NCBI RefSeq assembly: GCF_000337675.1
Contig: NZ_AOIB01000020.1
Coordinates: 1 to 64,000 of the forward strand
Length of the DNA stretch: 64,000 nt
DNA from: Natronococcus amylolyticus DSM 10524
Lineage (GTDB): Archaea; Halobacteriota; Halobacteria; Halobacteriales; Natrialbaceae
Reading direction: 5' to 3'
Positions 1 through 8,243 of the stretch are shown here, in pieces. Every line of letters starts with the position of its first letter. The stretch's first letter is position 1. The translations under genes and the position numbers were made by a program. Below the pieces are notes generated by a model. The model did not search any database and had not been told where the DNA came from. It worked only from the letters and a program-made list of their open reading frames with translations.

Positions 1-257
1 CTTGAATCGTCTATCGTATATGGGTCCAGTTCGGTGGTGCCGAATCGCGGACCGATCGGGCGTCACCGAACTACCAAGGCTCACATCAGATCCCATCTGT
101 ACGGCGGACCGCAGGGGTAGGATCCTCATTTCCTTCGGACGTATTCATAAGCCTCGAGGAGTACTTAACCCCTTCGAAGCTCGAGTTGGCACGTCCAATC
201 CGACGGGCCGCCGAGCGGCGCCGTCGGGTTCTCGATTGCGTTCCATCCGAGTTCCCG

Positions 258-276
258 TATGTACTTAAGGCCGTCG
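258..276 (+). promoter_or_regulatory. Promoter-like box, copy 1
   Basis: TATGTACTTAAGGCCGTCG contains a haloarchaeal TATA-like ACTTAA. It is repeated almost exactly 197 bases downstream. Assignment rests on the repetition and the TATA-like core only. Confidence 0.3.
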
Positions 277-454
277 GATCGGCCCGTCCGGAACTTGCAT
301 CCGGAAACGGGATCGATCGTAGCCATCGAAGTCAACTACCGCACTCGTATGAGAGCGGTCGGGTTGGGATGGAGCGCCTGCCTCCGCGCCGGGATTCGGC
401 CGGAGGGAACGCGGCGGGTGCGCCACGTCGTTCGCATTACTGACGAGTGCCCGG

Positions 455-473
455 TGTGTATATAAGGCCGTCG
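455..473 (+). promoter_or_regulatory. Promoter-like box, copy 2
   Basis: TGTGTATATAAGGCCGTCG has a clear TATATAA core and matches the block at 258-276 at 16 of 19 positions. It is the better of the two promoter candidates upstream of the gene starting at 696, although it lies more than 200 bases away from it. Confidence 0.4.
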
Positions 474-695
474 TCTCGATCGGCGAGTGGTCCACGTTGA
501 TCGTTCTCGAGCAAGCGTGTAGTTCGATCGCGCTCCGGAAGGGAAGTAAGCGAAACGCGCACGAGACGGCAAGATCGACTCGAGACTTGTCCGATCCCGA
601 TCTCGAGCTGGACACCCTCCTGGTCCGAAGTCGTCCGTTCCGTCCCCCCAACGGCGATCGGTACGATTTAGCGGTAACGGGCTGTAGGGTCGCGT

Positions 696-917
696 ATGGA
701 TCGTTCGGGGTTCGTCAGACTCGCTCTCGTCGCGCTCGGACTCGTCGTCCTGAGTTTCTTCGTCCGCGGGTTCAGCCAACTTCTGTTCGGTCGTGGCGTC
801 GCGGAGGTGCTCCAGGCGCCGTTCGCCGTAGTGGGGTTCGCGTTGCTGGTCTATCTCTTCCTCAGAGCGACTCTCGACGCGACCGGAATCTGGCCGATCG
901 AACGGTCGGAGTCGTGA
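696..917 (+). CDS. Small membrane protein, unknown function
   Basis: A 73-residue protein with two hydrophobic segments, roughly residues 7-24 and 38-55, joined by a short loop, so probably a two-pass membrane protein. I do not recognise a family. It ends 38 bases upstream of hisD on the same strand, which suggests cotranscription but says nothing certain about function. The frame is open from an ATG and its amino-acid composition is that of a real membrane protein, unlike the shadow frames around it. A function in histidine synthesis should not be assumed. Confidence 0.6.
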   Translation: MDRSGFVRLALVALGLVVLSFFVRGFSQLLFGRGVAEVLQAPFAVVGFALLVYLFLRATLDATGIWPIERSES

Positions 918-955
918 TGGAAACGGTTTTTCGAACGCCGCGCAAAGAGCGGGAT

Positions 956-2248
956 ATGACAGTCGAGATGCGGGAGATCGCCGATCTCGGACCGGACGAC
1001 CGGGTCGCGTTCTTCGAGCGCGACGCCGGTATCGAGGCCGTCAGAGGCGACGTCCGGGAGATCGTCGACAGAGTACGGGAGGAGGGTGACGTCGCCGTTC
1101 GGGAGTTCACGAGCGAGTTCGACGGCGTCGAGGTCGGCAACCTCGAGATCACCGACGATTGCGAGCGCGCCCTCGAGGCGGTCGACGACGAGCTGCTCGA
1201 GGCCATCGAGACAGCCGCAGCGAACGTCCGGGAGTTCCACGAGGCCCAGCTCCCCGAGGACTGGCGCGAGGAGTTCGGCGACGGACGGGAACTGGGACGG
1301 AGATTCCGTCCGCTCGAGCGCGTCGGCGTCTACGTCCCCGGCGGCTCGGCGGCCTACCCCTCGAGTGCAATCATGGGCGTCGTTCCGGCGGTCGTCGCGG
1401 GCGTCGACCACGTCGTCGTCGTCACCCCGCCCGCGGAGGAACTCAGCCCGGCGACGCTGGCGGCGATCCACGTCGCGGGCGCGGACGAAGTGTTCAGCGT
1501 CGGCGGCGCGCAGGCCGTCGCGGGGCTGGCGTACGGAACCGAGACGATCACGAACGTCCAGAAGATCGTCGGCCCCGGAAACAAGTGGGTCACGGCGGCC
1601 AAAGCCGAGGTTCGGGGTGACGTCGAAATCGACTTCCTCGCGGGGCCGAGCGAGGTCGTCGTTATCGCCGACGGCACGGCCGACCCGGAACTCGTCGCGA
1701 GCGAGCTGGTCGCCCAGGCCGAGCACGACCCGAACGCGTCGGTCGTAGCCGTCACCGACGACGAGGCGACCGCGGCGGCCGTCGTCGACGCCGTCGACGA
1801 GCAGGCGAGCGCACGCGAGCGCGAGGACGTGATCCGAGAGACGCTCGCGAACGACGCCAGCGGCGTGCTCCTCGCTCGCTCGATGAGCGAGGCGATCCTC
1901 TTCACCGAGTCGTACGCGCCCGAACACCTCTCGATCGTCGCCGAGGACGACGAATCGATCCTCGAGCGGATCGACAGCGCGGGTAGCGTCTTCCTCGGTC
2001 CGGAGACGCCGGTCGCAGCGGGTGACTACGCGAGCGGGACGAACCACGTGCTGCCGACCAACGGGTCCGCGCGGATCACTGGGGGCCTCTCGGTCGAGAC
2101 GTTCCTGCGGTCGACGACCGTCCAGCGCCTCTCCGCCGGGGCTCTCGCCGACCTCGGGGAGACGGTGACGACCCTCGCCGACGCGGAGGGACTCGAGGCC
2201 CACGCCGAGAGCGTTCGGCGTCGACTCGACCGGAACCGGGACACGTAG
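956..2248 (+). CDS. hisD: Histidinol dehydrogenase
   Basis: Catalyses the last two oxidations of histidine synthesis, L-histidinol to L-histidine with NAD, in the cytosol. The 430-residue length is typical of the family. Visible family motifs are KIVGPGNKWV (203-212), QAEHDPNAS (254-262, with the Gln and His that bind zinc), APEHLS (321-326) and GDYASGTNHVLPT (356-368, zinc Asp), with a C-terminal His near 416. The frame stays open far upstream, but the ATG at 956 is the first that gives a normal N terminus. No other his gene is nearby, in keeping with the scattered his genes of haloarchaea. Confidence 0.96.
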   Translation: MTVEMREIADLGPDDRVAFFERDAGIEAVRGDVREIVDRVREEGDVAVREFTSEFDGVEVGNLEITDDCERALEAVDDELLEAIETAAANVREFHEAQLPEDWREEFGDGRELGRRFRPLERVGVYVPGGSAAYPSSAIMGVVPAVVAGVDHVVVVTPPAEELSPATLAAIHVAGADEVFSVGGAQAVAGLAYGTETITNVQKIVGPGNKWVTAAKAEVRGDVEIDFLAGPSEVVVIADGTADPELVASELVAQAEHDPNASVVAVTDDEATAAAVVDAVDEQASAREREDVIRETLANDASGVLLARSMSEAILFTESYAPEHLSIVAEDDESILERIDSAGSVFLGPETPVAAGDYASGTNHVLPTNGSARITGGLSVETFLRSTTVQRLSAGALADLGETVTTLADAEGLEAHAESVRRRLDRNRDT

Positions 2249-2336
2249 CCCGATCCTACGCGCGGTAGGCACTGTCGATACACATCACTAATCTGTAATT
2301 GGATTTACGTAGCTGCGGAACAGAGTACCAGAGGAA

Positions 2337-2552
2337 ATGGAGCCGTGTCAGGTCGATCCGACCGATGCACGCGTCCTCGAACGAAACTACGATTACGCAC
2401 AGAAGAACGTTCGACTGCTCTCGATGTGGTACGAGTGCGACCTCGAGCGGATAATCGAACTGCTCGCAGAGAACGACATCGAACTCTCGGCGAACGACGA
2501 ACGGCTGTTCGGGACGTACTATCGGTCGGTTCAGCAGCGCCCGCGCGTATAG
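2337..2552 (+). CDS. Small conserved-looking hypothetical protein
   Basis: A 71-residue protein rich in charged residues, with Tyr- and Leu-rich helical stretches (for example RLLSMWYECDLERIIELL at about 26-43) and no membrane segment, signal peptide or metal-binding motif. I do not recognise a family. It sits alone between hisD and the Fe-S carrier on the same strand. Codon use and acidity match real haloarchaeal genes, which is the main reason for calling it. Confidence 0.55.
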   Translation: MEPCQVDPTDARVLERNYDYAQKNVRLLSMWYECDLERIIELLAENDIELSANDERLFGTYYRSVQQRPRV

Positions 2553-2675
2553 GGCGAAAACGGGGTATCGATGGTTGACGACGGACTCGGAGCCGTGCGA
2601 ACCGCGAGTCGACCCGCTCTCGGGGGTCGGGAATTCGGCGTCAAGGTTAACACCGTTGCGCGGGAAGGGACGTAC

Positions 2676-3050
2676 ATGAGCACCGATAGCGTGGACGGCG
2701 CGAGCGCGGAGACGCGTCCAGAGATCGAGGTAACCGAGTCGGCAGCCGAGCAGGCGCTGTCCCTGCTCGACAGCGAGGGGCTCGACGCCGGGGTGGCCGG
2801 CCTTCGGCTGTTCGTCCAGCAGGGCGGCTGTGCAGGACTGTCCTACGGGATGCGGTTCGACGACGCACCCGACGAGGACGACACGATCTACGAACACCAC
2901 GAGCTACGGGTGTTCGTCGATCCGGCGAGTCTGAAGTACATCGAGGGAAGCATCCTCGACTACGAGAGCGGGCTGCAGGCCGAAGGGTTCCACGTCGAGA
3001 ACCCGAACGTCGTCAGCGAGTGTGGCTGTGGCGAGTCGTTCCGGACGTAG
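2676..3050 (+). CDS. A-type Fe-S cluster carrier (IscA/ErpA/SufA family)
   Basis: Carries and delivers Fe-S clusters to target proteins. The 124-residue protein has an acidic, probably disordered N terminus of about 25 residues, then the HesB/IscA domain. The three family cysteines are visible: one in QQGGCAGLSYGMRF and two in the C-terminal ECGCGESF. The ATG at 2676 (MSTDSVDG) is chosen; an in-frame upstream ATG at 2571 would add 35 residues without domain similarity. It ends directly at the stop of the convergent dodecin gene. Confidence 0.92.
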   Translation: MSTDSVDGASAETRPEIEVTESAAEQALSLLDSEGLDAGVAGLRLFVQQGGCAGLSYGMRFDDAPDEDDTIYEHHELRVFVDPASLKYIEGSILDYESGLQAEGFHVENPNVVSECGCGESFRT

Positions 3051-3251
3051 TTACTCCTCGAGTTCGAACGCGACCGTTACTTCGGCCTGATACTCCCGGT
3101 TCTCGGCGCTTGCGATCTCGACGCCGAGTTCGTCGACCTCGACCCAGTAGACGTTCTGAAGGGTGTTCTCCGCGCGGTCGATCGCGTCGTCCGCGGCGTC
3201 GTCGAAGCTCTCCGTACTCGTGCCGATCAGCGTGATCTTCTTGAATACCAT
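3051..3251 (-). CDS. Dodecin, flavin-binding
   Basis: A 66-residue protein beginning [20 protein letters not shown], the classic dodecin N terminus. Haloarchaeal dodecins assemble as hollow dodecamers that bind riboflavin or lumichrome between paired tryptophans; the flavin-stacking Trp is present in [14 protein letters not shown]. The sequence closely resembles my memory of Halobacterium salinarum dodecin. The start at 3251 gives the usual length. The gene is convergent with the Fe-S carrier gene, with no bases between the two stops. Confidence 0.95.
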   Translation of the reverse strand: MVFKKITLIGTSTESFDDAADDAIDRAENTLQNVYWVEVDELGVEIASAENREYQAEVTVAFELEE

Positions 3252-3384
3252 CGCCCGTAATCGTACACCGCTGCGGGTATTCAATGTATGGTCGGTGATA
3301 GCAAGACGCCGGTGAACGAGACGGTCTCCGCTGCCCCACAGACGGTTCGTCAACGCTTTTGGCGTCCCCACCGCAGTACGGGAT

Positions 3385-4587
3385 ATGAACGGCTCCGACG
3401 ACTCGATCGACGTCACCGAGATCGACGAACTGACCCCACCGGACCGGACGCTGATGGGACCGGGTCCCAGCGACGTCCACCCCCGCGTGTTGCGAGCGAT
3501 GAGCACCCCGCTCGTCGGCCATCTCGACCCCTCGTTCGTCGAGATCATGAACGAGGTACAGGAGTTGCTGCGATACACGTTCCGGACCGACAACCGGTGG
3601 ACGATCCCGGTCTCGGGGACCGGCTCGGCCGCGATGGAGGCGGCGATCGGCAACGTCGTCGAACCCGGCGATACGATGCTGGTGCCGACGAACGGCTACT
3701 TCGGCGGCCGGATGGCCTCGATGGCTCGCCGCGCCGGCGGCGACGTCGTCGAGGTCGACGCGCCGTGGGGCGAACCGCTCGAGCCGGCGGCCGTCTCGGA
3801 CGCGCTGGCCGAACACGATCCCGACGTCTTCGGCTTCGTTCACGCCGAGACGAGTACGGGCGTGCTCCAGCCCGACGTTGCCGAACTCACGGCAGCGGCT
3901 CACGACCACGACGCGCTGGTGATCGCCGACACCGTCACCTCGCTGGGCGGGGTCGAACTCCGCGTCGACGAGTGGGACATCGACGTCGCCTACTCCGGCC
4001 CCCAGAAGTGTCTCTCCTGTCCGCCCGGCGCGAGCCCGCTGACGCTGTCCGAGACGGCGATGGAGAAGGTCCTCTCCCGCGAGGAAGAGCCCCGGTCGTG
4101 GTACCTCGACCTCTCCCTGCTCGAGGGCTACTGGGGCGACGAGCGCGCGTACCACCACACCGCACCCGTCACGAACGTCTACGCGCTGCGGGAGGCGCTC
4201 CGACTGGTTGCCGAGGAGGGAATCGAACACCGCTGGGAGCGCCACGAGCGTCTGGCCGGCGCGCTGAAAGCCGGCGTCGAGGGGATGGGTCTGGAGATGA
4301 ACGCCCCCGATGAGTACTGGCTCCCGAGTCTGAACGCCGTCCGAGTTCCCAACGGGGTTGACGACGGCGAGGTCTGTACCGAACTGCTCGAGCGCTACGA
4401 TCTCGAGGTCGCGAACGGACTCGGCGATCTGGAGGGTGAGATCTTCCGCGTCGGCTGTATGGGCCACTCCGCGCGACCCCAGAACGTGATCTACGCGGTG
4501 ACGGCGTTGGGTGACGTCCTCGAGTCGATGGGGGCGGACGTCGACCCGGGCGCCGGTGTAACTGCGACGCGCGGGGCGCTGGAGTAA
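3385..4587 (+). CDS. Class V aminotransferase (alanine-glyoxylate / serine-pyruvate type)
   Basis: A 400-residue PLP enzyme of the alanine-glyoxylate aminotransferase group. It begins its domain with [14 protein letters not shown] (23-36), has a substrate-loop [11 protein letters not shown] (77-87), the PLP-ring aspartate in ADTVTSLGG (D182 region) and the Schiff-base lysine in [12 protein letters not shown] (K208). These mark it as an amino-group transfer enzyme acting on small amino acids and 2-oxo acids such as glyoxylate or pyruvate; the exact substrates cannot be read from sequence. It is monocistronic and preceded by a 133-base gap facing the divergent dodecin gene. Confidence 0.88.
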   Translation: MNGSDDSIDVTEIDELTPPDRTLMGPGPSDVHPRVLRAMSTPLVGHLDPSFVEIMNEVQELLRYTFRTDNRWTIPVSGTGSAAMEAAIGNVVEPGDTMLVPTNGYFGGRMASMARRAGGDVVEVDAPWGEPLEPAAVSDALAEHDPDVFGFVHAETSTGVLQPDVAELTAAAHDHDALVIADTVTSLGGVELRVDEWDIDVAYSGPQKCLSCPPGASPLTLSETAMEKVLSREEEPRSWYLDLSLLEGYWGDERAYHHTAPVTNVYALREALRLVAEEGIEHRWERHERLAGALKAGVEGMGLEMNAPDEYWLPSLNAVRVPNGVDDGEVCTELLERYDLEVANGLGDLEGEIFRVGCMGHSARPQNVIYAVTALGDVLESMGADVDPGAGVTATRGALE

Positions 4588-4614
4588 CGTTGTTCGGAGA
4601 AGGGAACGCGGGTA

Positions 4615-4935
4615 TCAGGCGGAGACGGGCGGTCCCGACGGAACGCGTTCGACCTGATAGTCGTCGCCGTCGACGACGATGATCGCCCACTCGTAGCTCG
4701 GATCCGTGCGCTCGAGTTCGCGCTCGAGTGAGTCGGCGTCCTCCGGTCGGGCGACGAAACAGTGGAACTGTCCGGCCGCGGACGGAAGCGTTCCGGGCTC
4801 GAGGACGGGATTGACGTGGACAACCTTCCACTTTCGTTCGGCGCGAAACACGGGGCCAGTACCTTCGACGGTGTAACCCAGGTCGGCGAAAATCGACTTG
4901 GCCTGTTCGACGAGACGCATGTTAACAGGTCCCAT
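4615..4935 (-). CDS. Small haloarchaeal hypothetical protein
   Basis: A 106-residue acidic protein, about the size of a single alpha/beta domain (LVEQAKSIFADLGYTVEG then strands such as WKVVHVNP and WAIIVVDGDDYQVERV). No catalytic motif, metal site or membrane segment is visible. It resembles haloarchaea-only conserved proteins of unknown function. An alternative start at 4920 (MRLVEQAKS) would remove five residues. It is convergent with the aminotransferase, 27 bases away. Confidence 0.65.
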   Translation of the reverse strand: MGPVNMRLVEQAKSIFADLGYTVEGTGPVFRAERKWKVVHVNPVLEPGTLPSAAGQFHCFVARPEDADSLERELERTDPSYEWAIIVVDGDDYQVERVPSGPPVSA

Positions 4936-5129
4936 TCAATACAGAGTATGTGACCCACCCTCATAAATCTAGGTCTGGCACATGCATTCGGCTGGGGAGC
5001 AAAAGATCGCGAACTAATATCGGCGATCGGACAACGACTACAAGGCGACTGTCCGTCCGAACGACAGTAAGCCACGATTGTCGTCGGTAGTCGCCGAACG
5101 TGGCACGTCACCGCTCGAGTCAATTGCGG

Positions 5130-5369
5130 TTACTCGTGGGCGGCGTCCCACTCGGTCGGCTTTCGGAAGTTCCCGCATTGGTTACACTGAATACGTCCCA
5201 TCGAGTCCATCGCGTTGTCGAAGCTCTCGCAGTTGGTACAGAACCAGCCGTACCGTTGCCGTGTCTCGGGCGACTCGTAGGCGACGAGAAACGGTCCCTT
5301 GGATCCTCTGTCGCCGTCCGTTTCCGAGACGTAGACGGTGTCACCGTCGGCGGTCGACCTCGTTTCCAT
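5130..5369 (-). CDS. Small zinc-binding protein (DUF5816-like)
   Basis: A 79-residue protein with two CxxC pairs, WFCTNCESF and RIQCNQCGNF, spaced as in a zinc ribbon in the C-terminal half. The N-terminal half (VYVSETDGDRGSKGPFLVAY) is probably a small beta domain. It looks like haloarchaeal DUF5816 proteins, whose function is not known to me. Such proteins often bind nucleic acids or act as small protein partners, but that is inference. It is divergent from the UspA gene. Confidence 0.7.
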   Translation of the reverse strand: METRSTADGDTVYVSETDGDRGSKGPFLVAYESPETRQRYGWFCTNCESFDNAMDSMGRIQCNQCGNFRKPTEWDAAHE

Positions 5370-5506
5370 ACTCGCCGATAGTATCGCTCGGAGTAAAGGA
5401 CTGTCTCTCCGAACCCATGCGAGTTAGTCCCTTCCGTGTGAAAAATTGGCGTGCAGAACTGTCCCAACTGAAAGGTTTACCCGGGCGGGTACCGTCCGAC
5501 TTTGTG

Positions 5507-5920
5507 ATGACGTTGGTCGTGGTCCCCGTCCGATACCCTCTGTCGAAACACTCCAGACGAACCCTCGAGCGGGCGATCGAGGTCGCTCGCGAGCGCGACG
5601 CGGAGCTGACGATTCTGCACGTCGATCTCTACCAGAACGGGAAGAAGGTGAGCCGCATCGACCTCAAGGATGCCGTCGAATCGACGTTCGGTCGGATCGA
5701 GAACGCCCGGTACGTCGTCCGAACGGGCTTTCTCGTCGAGGAGAGCATCCTCGACGAGGTCGCCGCCGAGGAGGCCGATGCCGTCGTGATCGGAACCAAA
5801 CAGGCGAGCCGGCTGCGCCGTCTCTTTCGGCGGTTTACCGACAACCCCGACATCGACGGCTACCTGCGAACGCACCTCGACTGTGAGGTTATCACCGTCG
5901 AGGGAGCCCGCGCGAGGTAA
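5507..5920 (+). CDS. Universal stress protein UspA-type
   Basis: A 137-residue single-domain protein with the UspA fold pattern: first strand TLVVVPVRYPLS, helix with RRTLERAIEVARERDAEL, strand TILHVDLY, and a C-terminal DAVVIGTKQASRLRRL (the place of the nucleotide-binding G-x2-G-x9-G loop, here imperfect) followed by CEVITVEG. The missing canonical GS(T) at the end suggests a version that binds nucleotide weakly or not at all. The ATG at 5507 gives a normal N terminus. It ends 3 bases before the convergent MscS gene. Confidence 0.85.
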   Translation: MTLVVVPVRYPLSKHSRRTLERAIEVARERDAELTILHVDLYQNGKKVSRIDLKDAVESTFGRIENARYVVRTGFLVEESILDEVAAEEADAVVIGTKQASRLRRLFRRFTDNPDIDGYLRTHLDCEVITVEGARAR

Positions 5921-5923
5921 CGA

Positions 5924-6913
5924 TTACTTGTCGGGGTTTGCTGTGTCGCCGTCGGCGTCGACTGTGGGACCGACGTTCGGACGGGCCGTCTGGGAATCGT
6001 CGACGACCACTCTTGCGGTTCCGCTGTCTGCATCGAAGACGTGGTGGCGGTGGGGGTAGGCGAACTCGATGTCGGCGTCGGCGAAGCGTTCGCGGACCGC
6101 CGTCCGAACCGCCGATCGGGCGACCGCCTGCTTGTAGGGGTGTTGAACCCAGAAGAACAGCTCCAGCACGATGCCGTTGTCGGCGTACTCCCGGACGTTA
6201 CAGATCGGGGCGGCGGCGTAGCGTGCGCTTCCGATCCGGATGTCGGGTCCGCCGGTGATGACGACGTCGACCGACCGCGCCGCCCGCTTGGCATGGTTGC
6301 GGGCGGCCTCGAGGTCACTCTCGTAGGTGATCTCGAACTCGAGGGAGAGTCGCGTTCGCTCGTCCTCGGCCGAGTAGTTGATCACGTCCCGTTGCTGGAT
6401 CTCGGAGTTTGGAATGACGATGAAGGTGTTCTGAACGGTGAAGATCTTCGTGTACCTGATGGTGATATCCTCGACGAACCCGGTGTGGCCCTCGTCGACG
6501 ATTTCGATCATATCACCGATCTCGTACGGTCTATCCGCCAGTACGAACAGGCCGTTGACGAAGCTGCCGACGAGCGGTGCGAGCACGACTGCGACCACGG
6601 CCGAGATGACGGTCACCGAGAGGAGGATCTGCGTGTCGCCGACGCCGAGAATGCCGGCGACGACGATGAGGGTCACGAACAGAACCGAGAACCTGACCGC
6701 TCGCAGGACCGTTCGCGTCACGCTCGGTCGTTCGATGCGACGCGCGACGGTCCGACCGGTCAACCGAACGACGAGCTTCGAGAGGTACCAGCCGACGACG
6801 ATCACGACGGCCGCGAGGAGGAGCTGGCCGACGATTCCGGGAATCGCCTCGGGAAGTATCTCGTTGGTGCGCTCGAGGGCTTCCTCCTCCGGAACCTGTG
6901 CGACCTCCAGCAT
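5924..6913 (-). CDS. MscS-type small-conductance mechanosensitive channel
   Basis: A 329-residue membrane channel that opens on membrane tension and releases solutes during osmotic down-shock. An N-terminal periplasmic stretch is followed by hydrophobic segments at about 22-43 and 70-90, then the pore helix region at about 95-130 (VVAVVLAPLVGSFVNGLFVL). The MscS beta domain follows, marked by RPYEIGDMIEI and VIPNSEIQQRDVINYS. The C-terminal 30 residues are acidic and probably disordered. The ATG at 6913 (MLEVAQVP) is preferred; an open frame runs 46 codons further upstream. It is divergent from the trmB-like gene. Confidence 0.9.
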   Translation of the reverse strand: MLEVAQVPEEEALERTNEILPEAIPGIVGQLLLAAVVIVVGWYLSKLVVRLTGRTVARRIERPSVTRTVLRAVRFSVLFVTLIVVAGILGVGDTQILLSVTVISAVVAVVLAPLVGSFVNGLFVLADRPYEIGDMIEIVDEGHTGFVEDITIRYTKIFTVQNTFIVIPNSEIQQRDVINYSAEDERTRLSLEFEITYESDLEAARNHAKRAARSVDVVITGGPDIRIGSARYAAAPICNVREYADNGIVLELFFWVQHPYKQAVARSAVRTAVRERFADADIEFAYPHRHHVFDADSGTARVVVDDSQTARPNVGPTVDADGDTANPDK

Positions 6914-7008
6914 GGCAGCACACTCATGGGCGGCGTGGTTAAGGGTTCTGACCGTCATCGACGCCGAACGGTGACTCGATTTCCGAATCCGGTAGTACTC
7001 GCGTTGTA

Positions 7009-7021
7009 ATAAATCATTTAT
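7009..7021 (+). promoter_or_regulatory. Palindromic TATA element upstream of the TrmB-family gene
   Basis: ATAAATCATTTAT is a perfect 13-base palindrome centred 30 bases before the ATG at 7045, the right distance for a TATA box giving a nearly leaderless transcript. Being symmetrical, it could also serve as an operator for autoregulation by the helix-turn-helix protein it precedes; that is inference. Confidence 0.5.
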
Positions 7022-7044
7022 CCGTCCGAATCCTGCCATCGGGT

Positions 7045-8109
7045 ATGGCACCAGACGAACTTCGCTCGACCGTCGAGCGGGTCGGGGATCGGTTCAACCT
7101 CGGCGAGTACGAGATCGACGCCTACCTGACCGTCCTCGAGCAGGGACAGCTGACCGCAAGCGAGATCGCGGATCGGACCGAGATTCCCCAGCCTCGCGTC
7201 TACGACACCGTTCGCAGTCTGAGCGACCGGGGACTGGTCGAGCTGCGCGAGTCCCGACCGATGAAGGTCGTCGCGATCGATCCGGCCGACGCCTTCGACG
7301 AGGTCCAACACTCACTCGAGCAGATGATCGACGAACTCGAGGCCAGGTACACGGCGCCCGCGCGGGACACCGAGGCGGTGTCGCTCGTCAAGTCCCGTTC
7401 GACGATCCTGCGCTATCTCGAGGAGATCATCGCTGACGCCGAGTACGAGCTCTCGCTGTCGCTGACGCCCGATCTCCTCACCCGATTCGAGGACGAGCTT
7501 TCGGGGGCGCTCGACCGCGGCGTGAGCATCGATCTGATCGTGACCCCGGCCGCAGAGGCGCCCGCACCGGACGATTTCGACTACACCGCTATCGCGACGA
7601 CGACGCGTGCCCGACGCGGGATCACGACGCCGGTGCTCGCCGTCGCCGACGGTAACTACTCCATCTACGCGACACAGGACGCGCTCCGGGACGACAAGGA
7701 CCGCTACGGCGTTATCTTCAACCGCTCCGCACTCGGGTTTCTGGTGTCGGGCTTCTTCGGTACCGTGCTCTGGACGACCGCCGAGGAGACGCTCGGCGAG
7801 GACGCGGATCCTCGAAGCTACCCGCGAAAGTACGCCTCGATCCGACGCTGCGTGAAGGACGTCATCGAGGAGGGGGGAGAGTTCTACGCGACGATCGTCG
7901 GCCAGGACGTCGCCGTCGGCGGCCAGCGGGTCGTCCGCGGCCAGATCATCGACGTCTCCTTCGAGGTCAGCGAGGAGGTCGCCGCGATCACCCTCGAGAA
8001 CGAGGACGGCTCGGAGGTGACCGTCGGCGGCCGGGTCGCCGCCCTCGAGGACGTCGAGGCTCACGAGATCCACATCGGCAGACACCGACCGCCCGAACTC
8101 GAGGAGTAG
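7045..8109 (+). CDS. TrmB-family sugar-sensing transcriptional regulator
   Basis: A 354-residue regulator. The N-terminal winged helix (about residues 15-80) contains the recognition region [22 protein letters not shown]. The central and C-terminal part (about 100-350) is the TrmB effector domain, with a phospholipase-D-like half ([10 protein letters not shown]-type strands) and a C-terminal beta sandwich. Family members bind sugars and control sugar transporters and central carbon genes. Its position immediately upstream of a complete carbohydrate ABC cassette on the same strand argues that it controls that cassette. The sugar cannot be named from sequence. Confidence 0.9.
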   Translation: MAPDELRSTVERVGDRFNLGEYEIDAYLTVLEQGQLTASEIADRTEIPQPRVYDTVRSLSDRGLVELRESRPMKVVAIDPADAFDEVQHSLEQMIDELEARYTAPARDTEAVSLVKSRSTILRYLEEIIADAEYELSLSLTPDLLTRFEDELSGALDRGVSIDLIVTPAAEAPAPDDFDYTAIATTTRARRGITTPVLAVADGNYSIYATQDALRDDKDRYGVIFNRSALGFLVSGFFGTVLWTTAEETLGEDADPRSYPRKYASIRRCVKDVIEEGGEFYATIVGQDVAVGGQRVVRGQIIDVSFEVSEEVAAITLENEDGSEVTVGGRVAALEDVEAHEIHIGRHRPPELEE

Positions 8110-8121
8110 TCGCTCGAGTGC

Positions 8122-8136
8122 GGAGAGTAAATCTCC
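8122..8136 (+). promoter_or_regulatory. Short inverted repeat after the TrmB-family gene
   Basis: GGAGA-GTAAA-TCTCC is a perfect inverted repeat starting 13 bases after the regulator's stop. It could be part of a terminator or an operator for the following sugar cassette. A second weaker dyad, CGTAA (8140-8144) with TTACG (8158-8162), follows directly. Confidence 0.3.
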
Positions 8137-8198
8137 GATCGTAACGGTATTCGACGATTACGCGGTCCGTTCGTGGAGATTTTCAGCACATTGTGACC

Positions 8199-8204
8199 TT
8201 TATA
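8199..8204 (+). promoter_or_regulatory. TATA box of the sugar ABC operon
   Basis: TTTATA lies about 40 bases before the ATG of the binding-protein gene at 8244, which predicts a start with a short leader of about 15 bases. The two dyads at 8122-8162 sit directly upstream, where a regulator could act. Confidence 0.5.
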
Positions 8205-8243
8205 CGCCAACGATTAAGGTTCTGAGAGTGGTCGCGAACAGGG

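Larger units (their letters stand above)
1..695. other. Non-coding stretch with repeated promoter-like boxes
   Basis: No open frame here has the acidic composition of its neighbours or a recognisable family. What can be seen is a pair of near-identical promoter-like blocks at 258-276 and 455-473, matching at 16 of 19 positions and sharing the core TAAGGCCGTCG after a TATA-like stretch. A looser relative (CATAAG, then ACTTAA) lies at about 147-170. All read toward the small membrane protein and hisD. They could give hisD several start sites, or drive an unrecognised RNA between 480 and 690. Nothing else is identified. Confidence 0.4.

Noticed and set aside
533-565. CCGGAAGGGAAGTAAGC, reminiscent of the SRP RNA helix 8 loop
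   Set aside because: The matching 5' strand of the helix and the rest of a 300-base 7S RNA cannot be found around it; a short GGAA motif is not enough.
851-2272. A 473-codon minus-strand open frame
   Set aside because: It is antisense to hisD, whose motifs are unambiguous.
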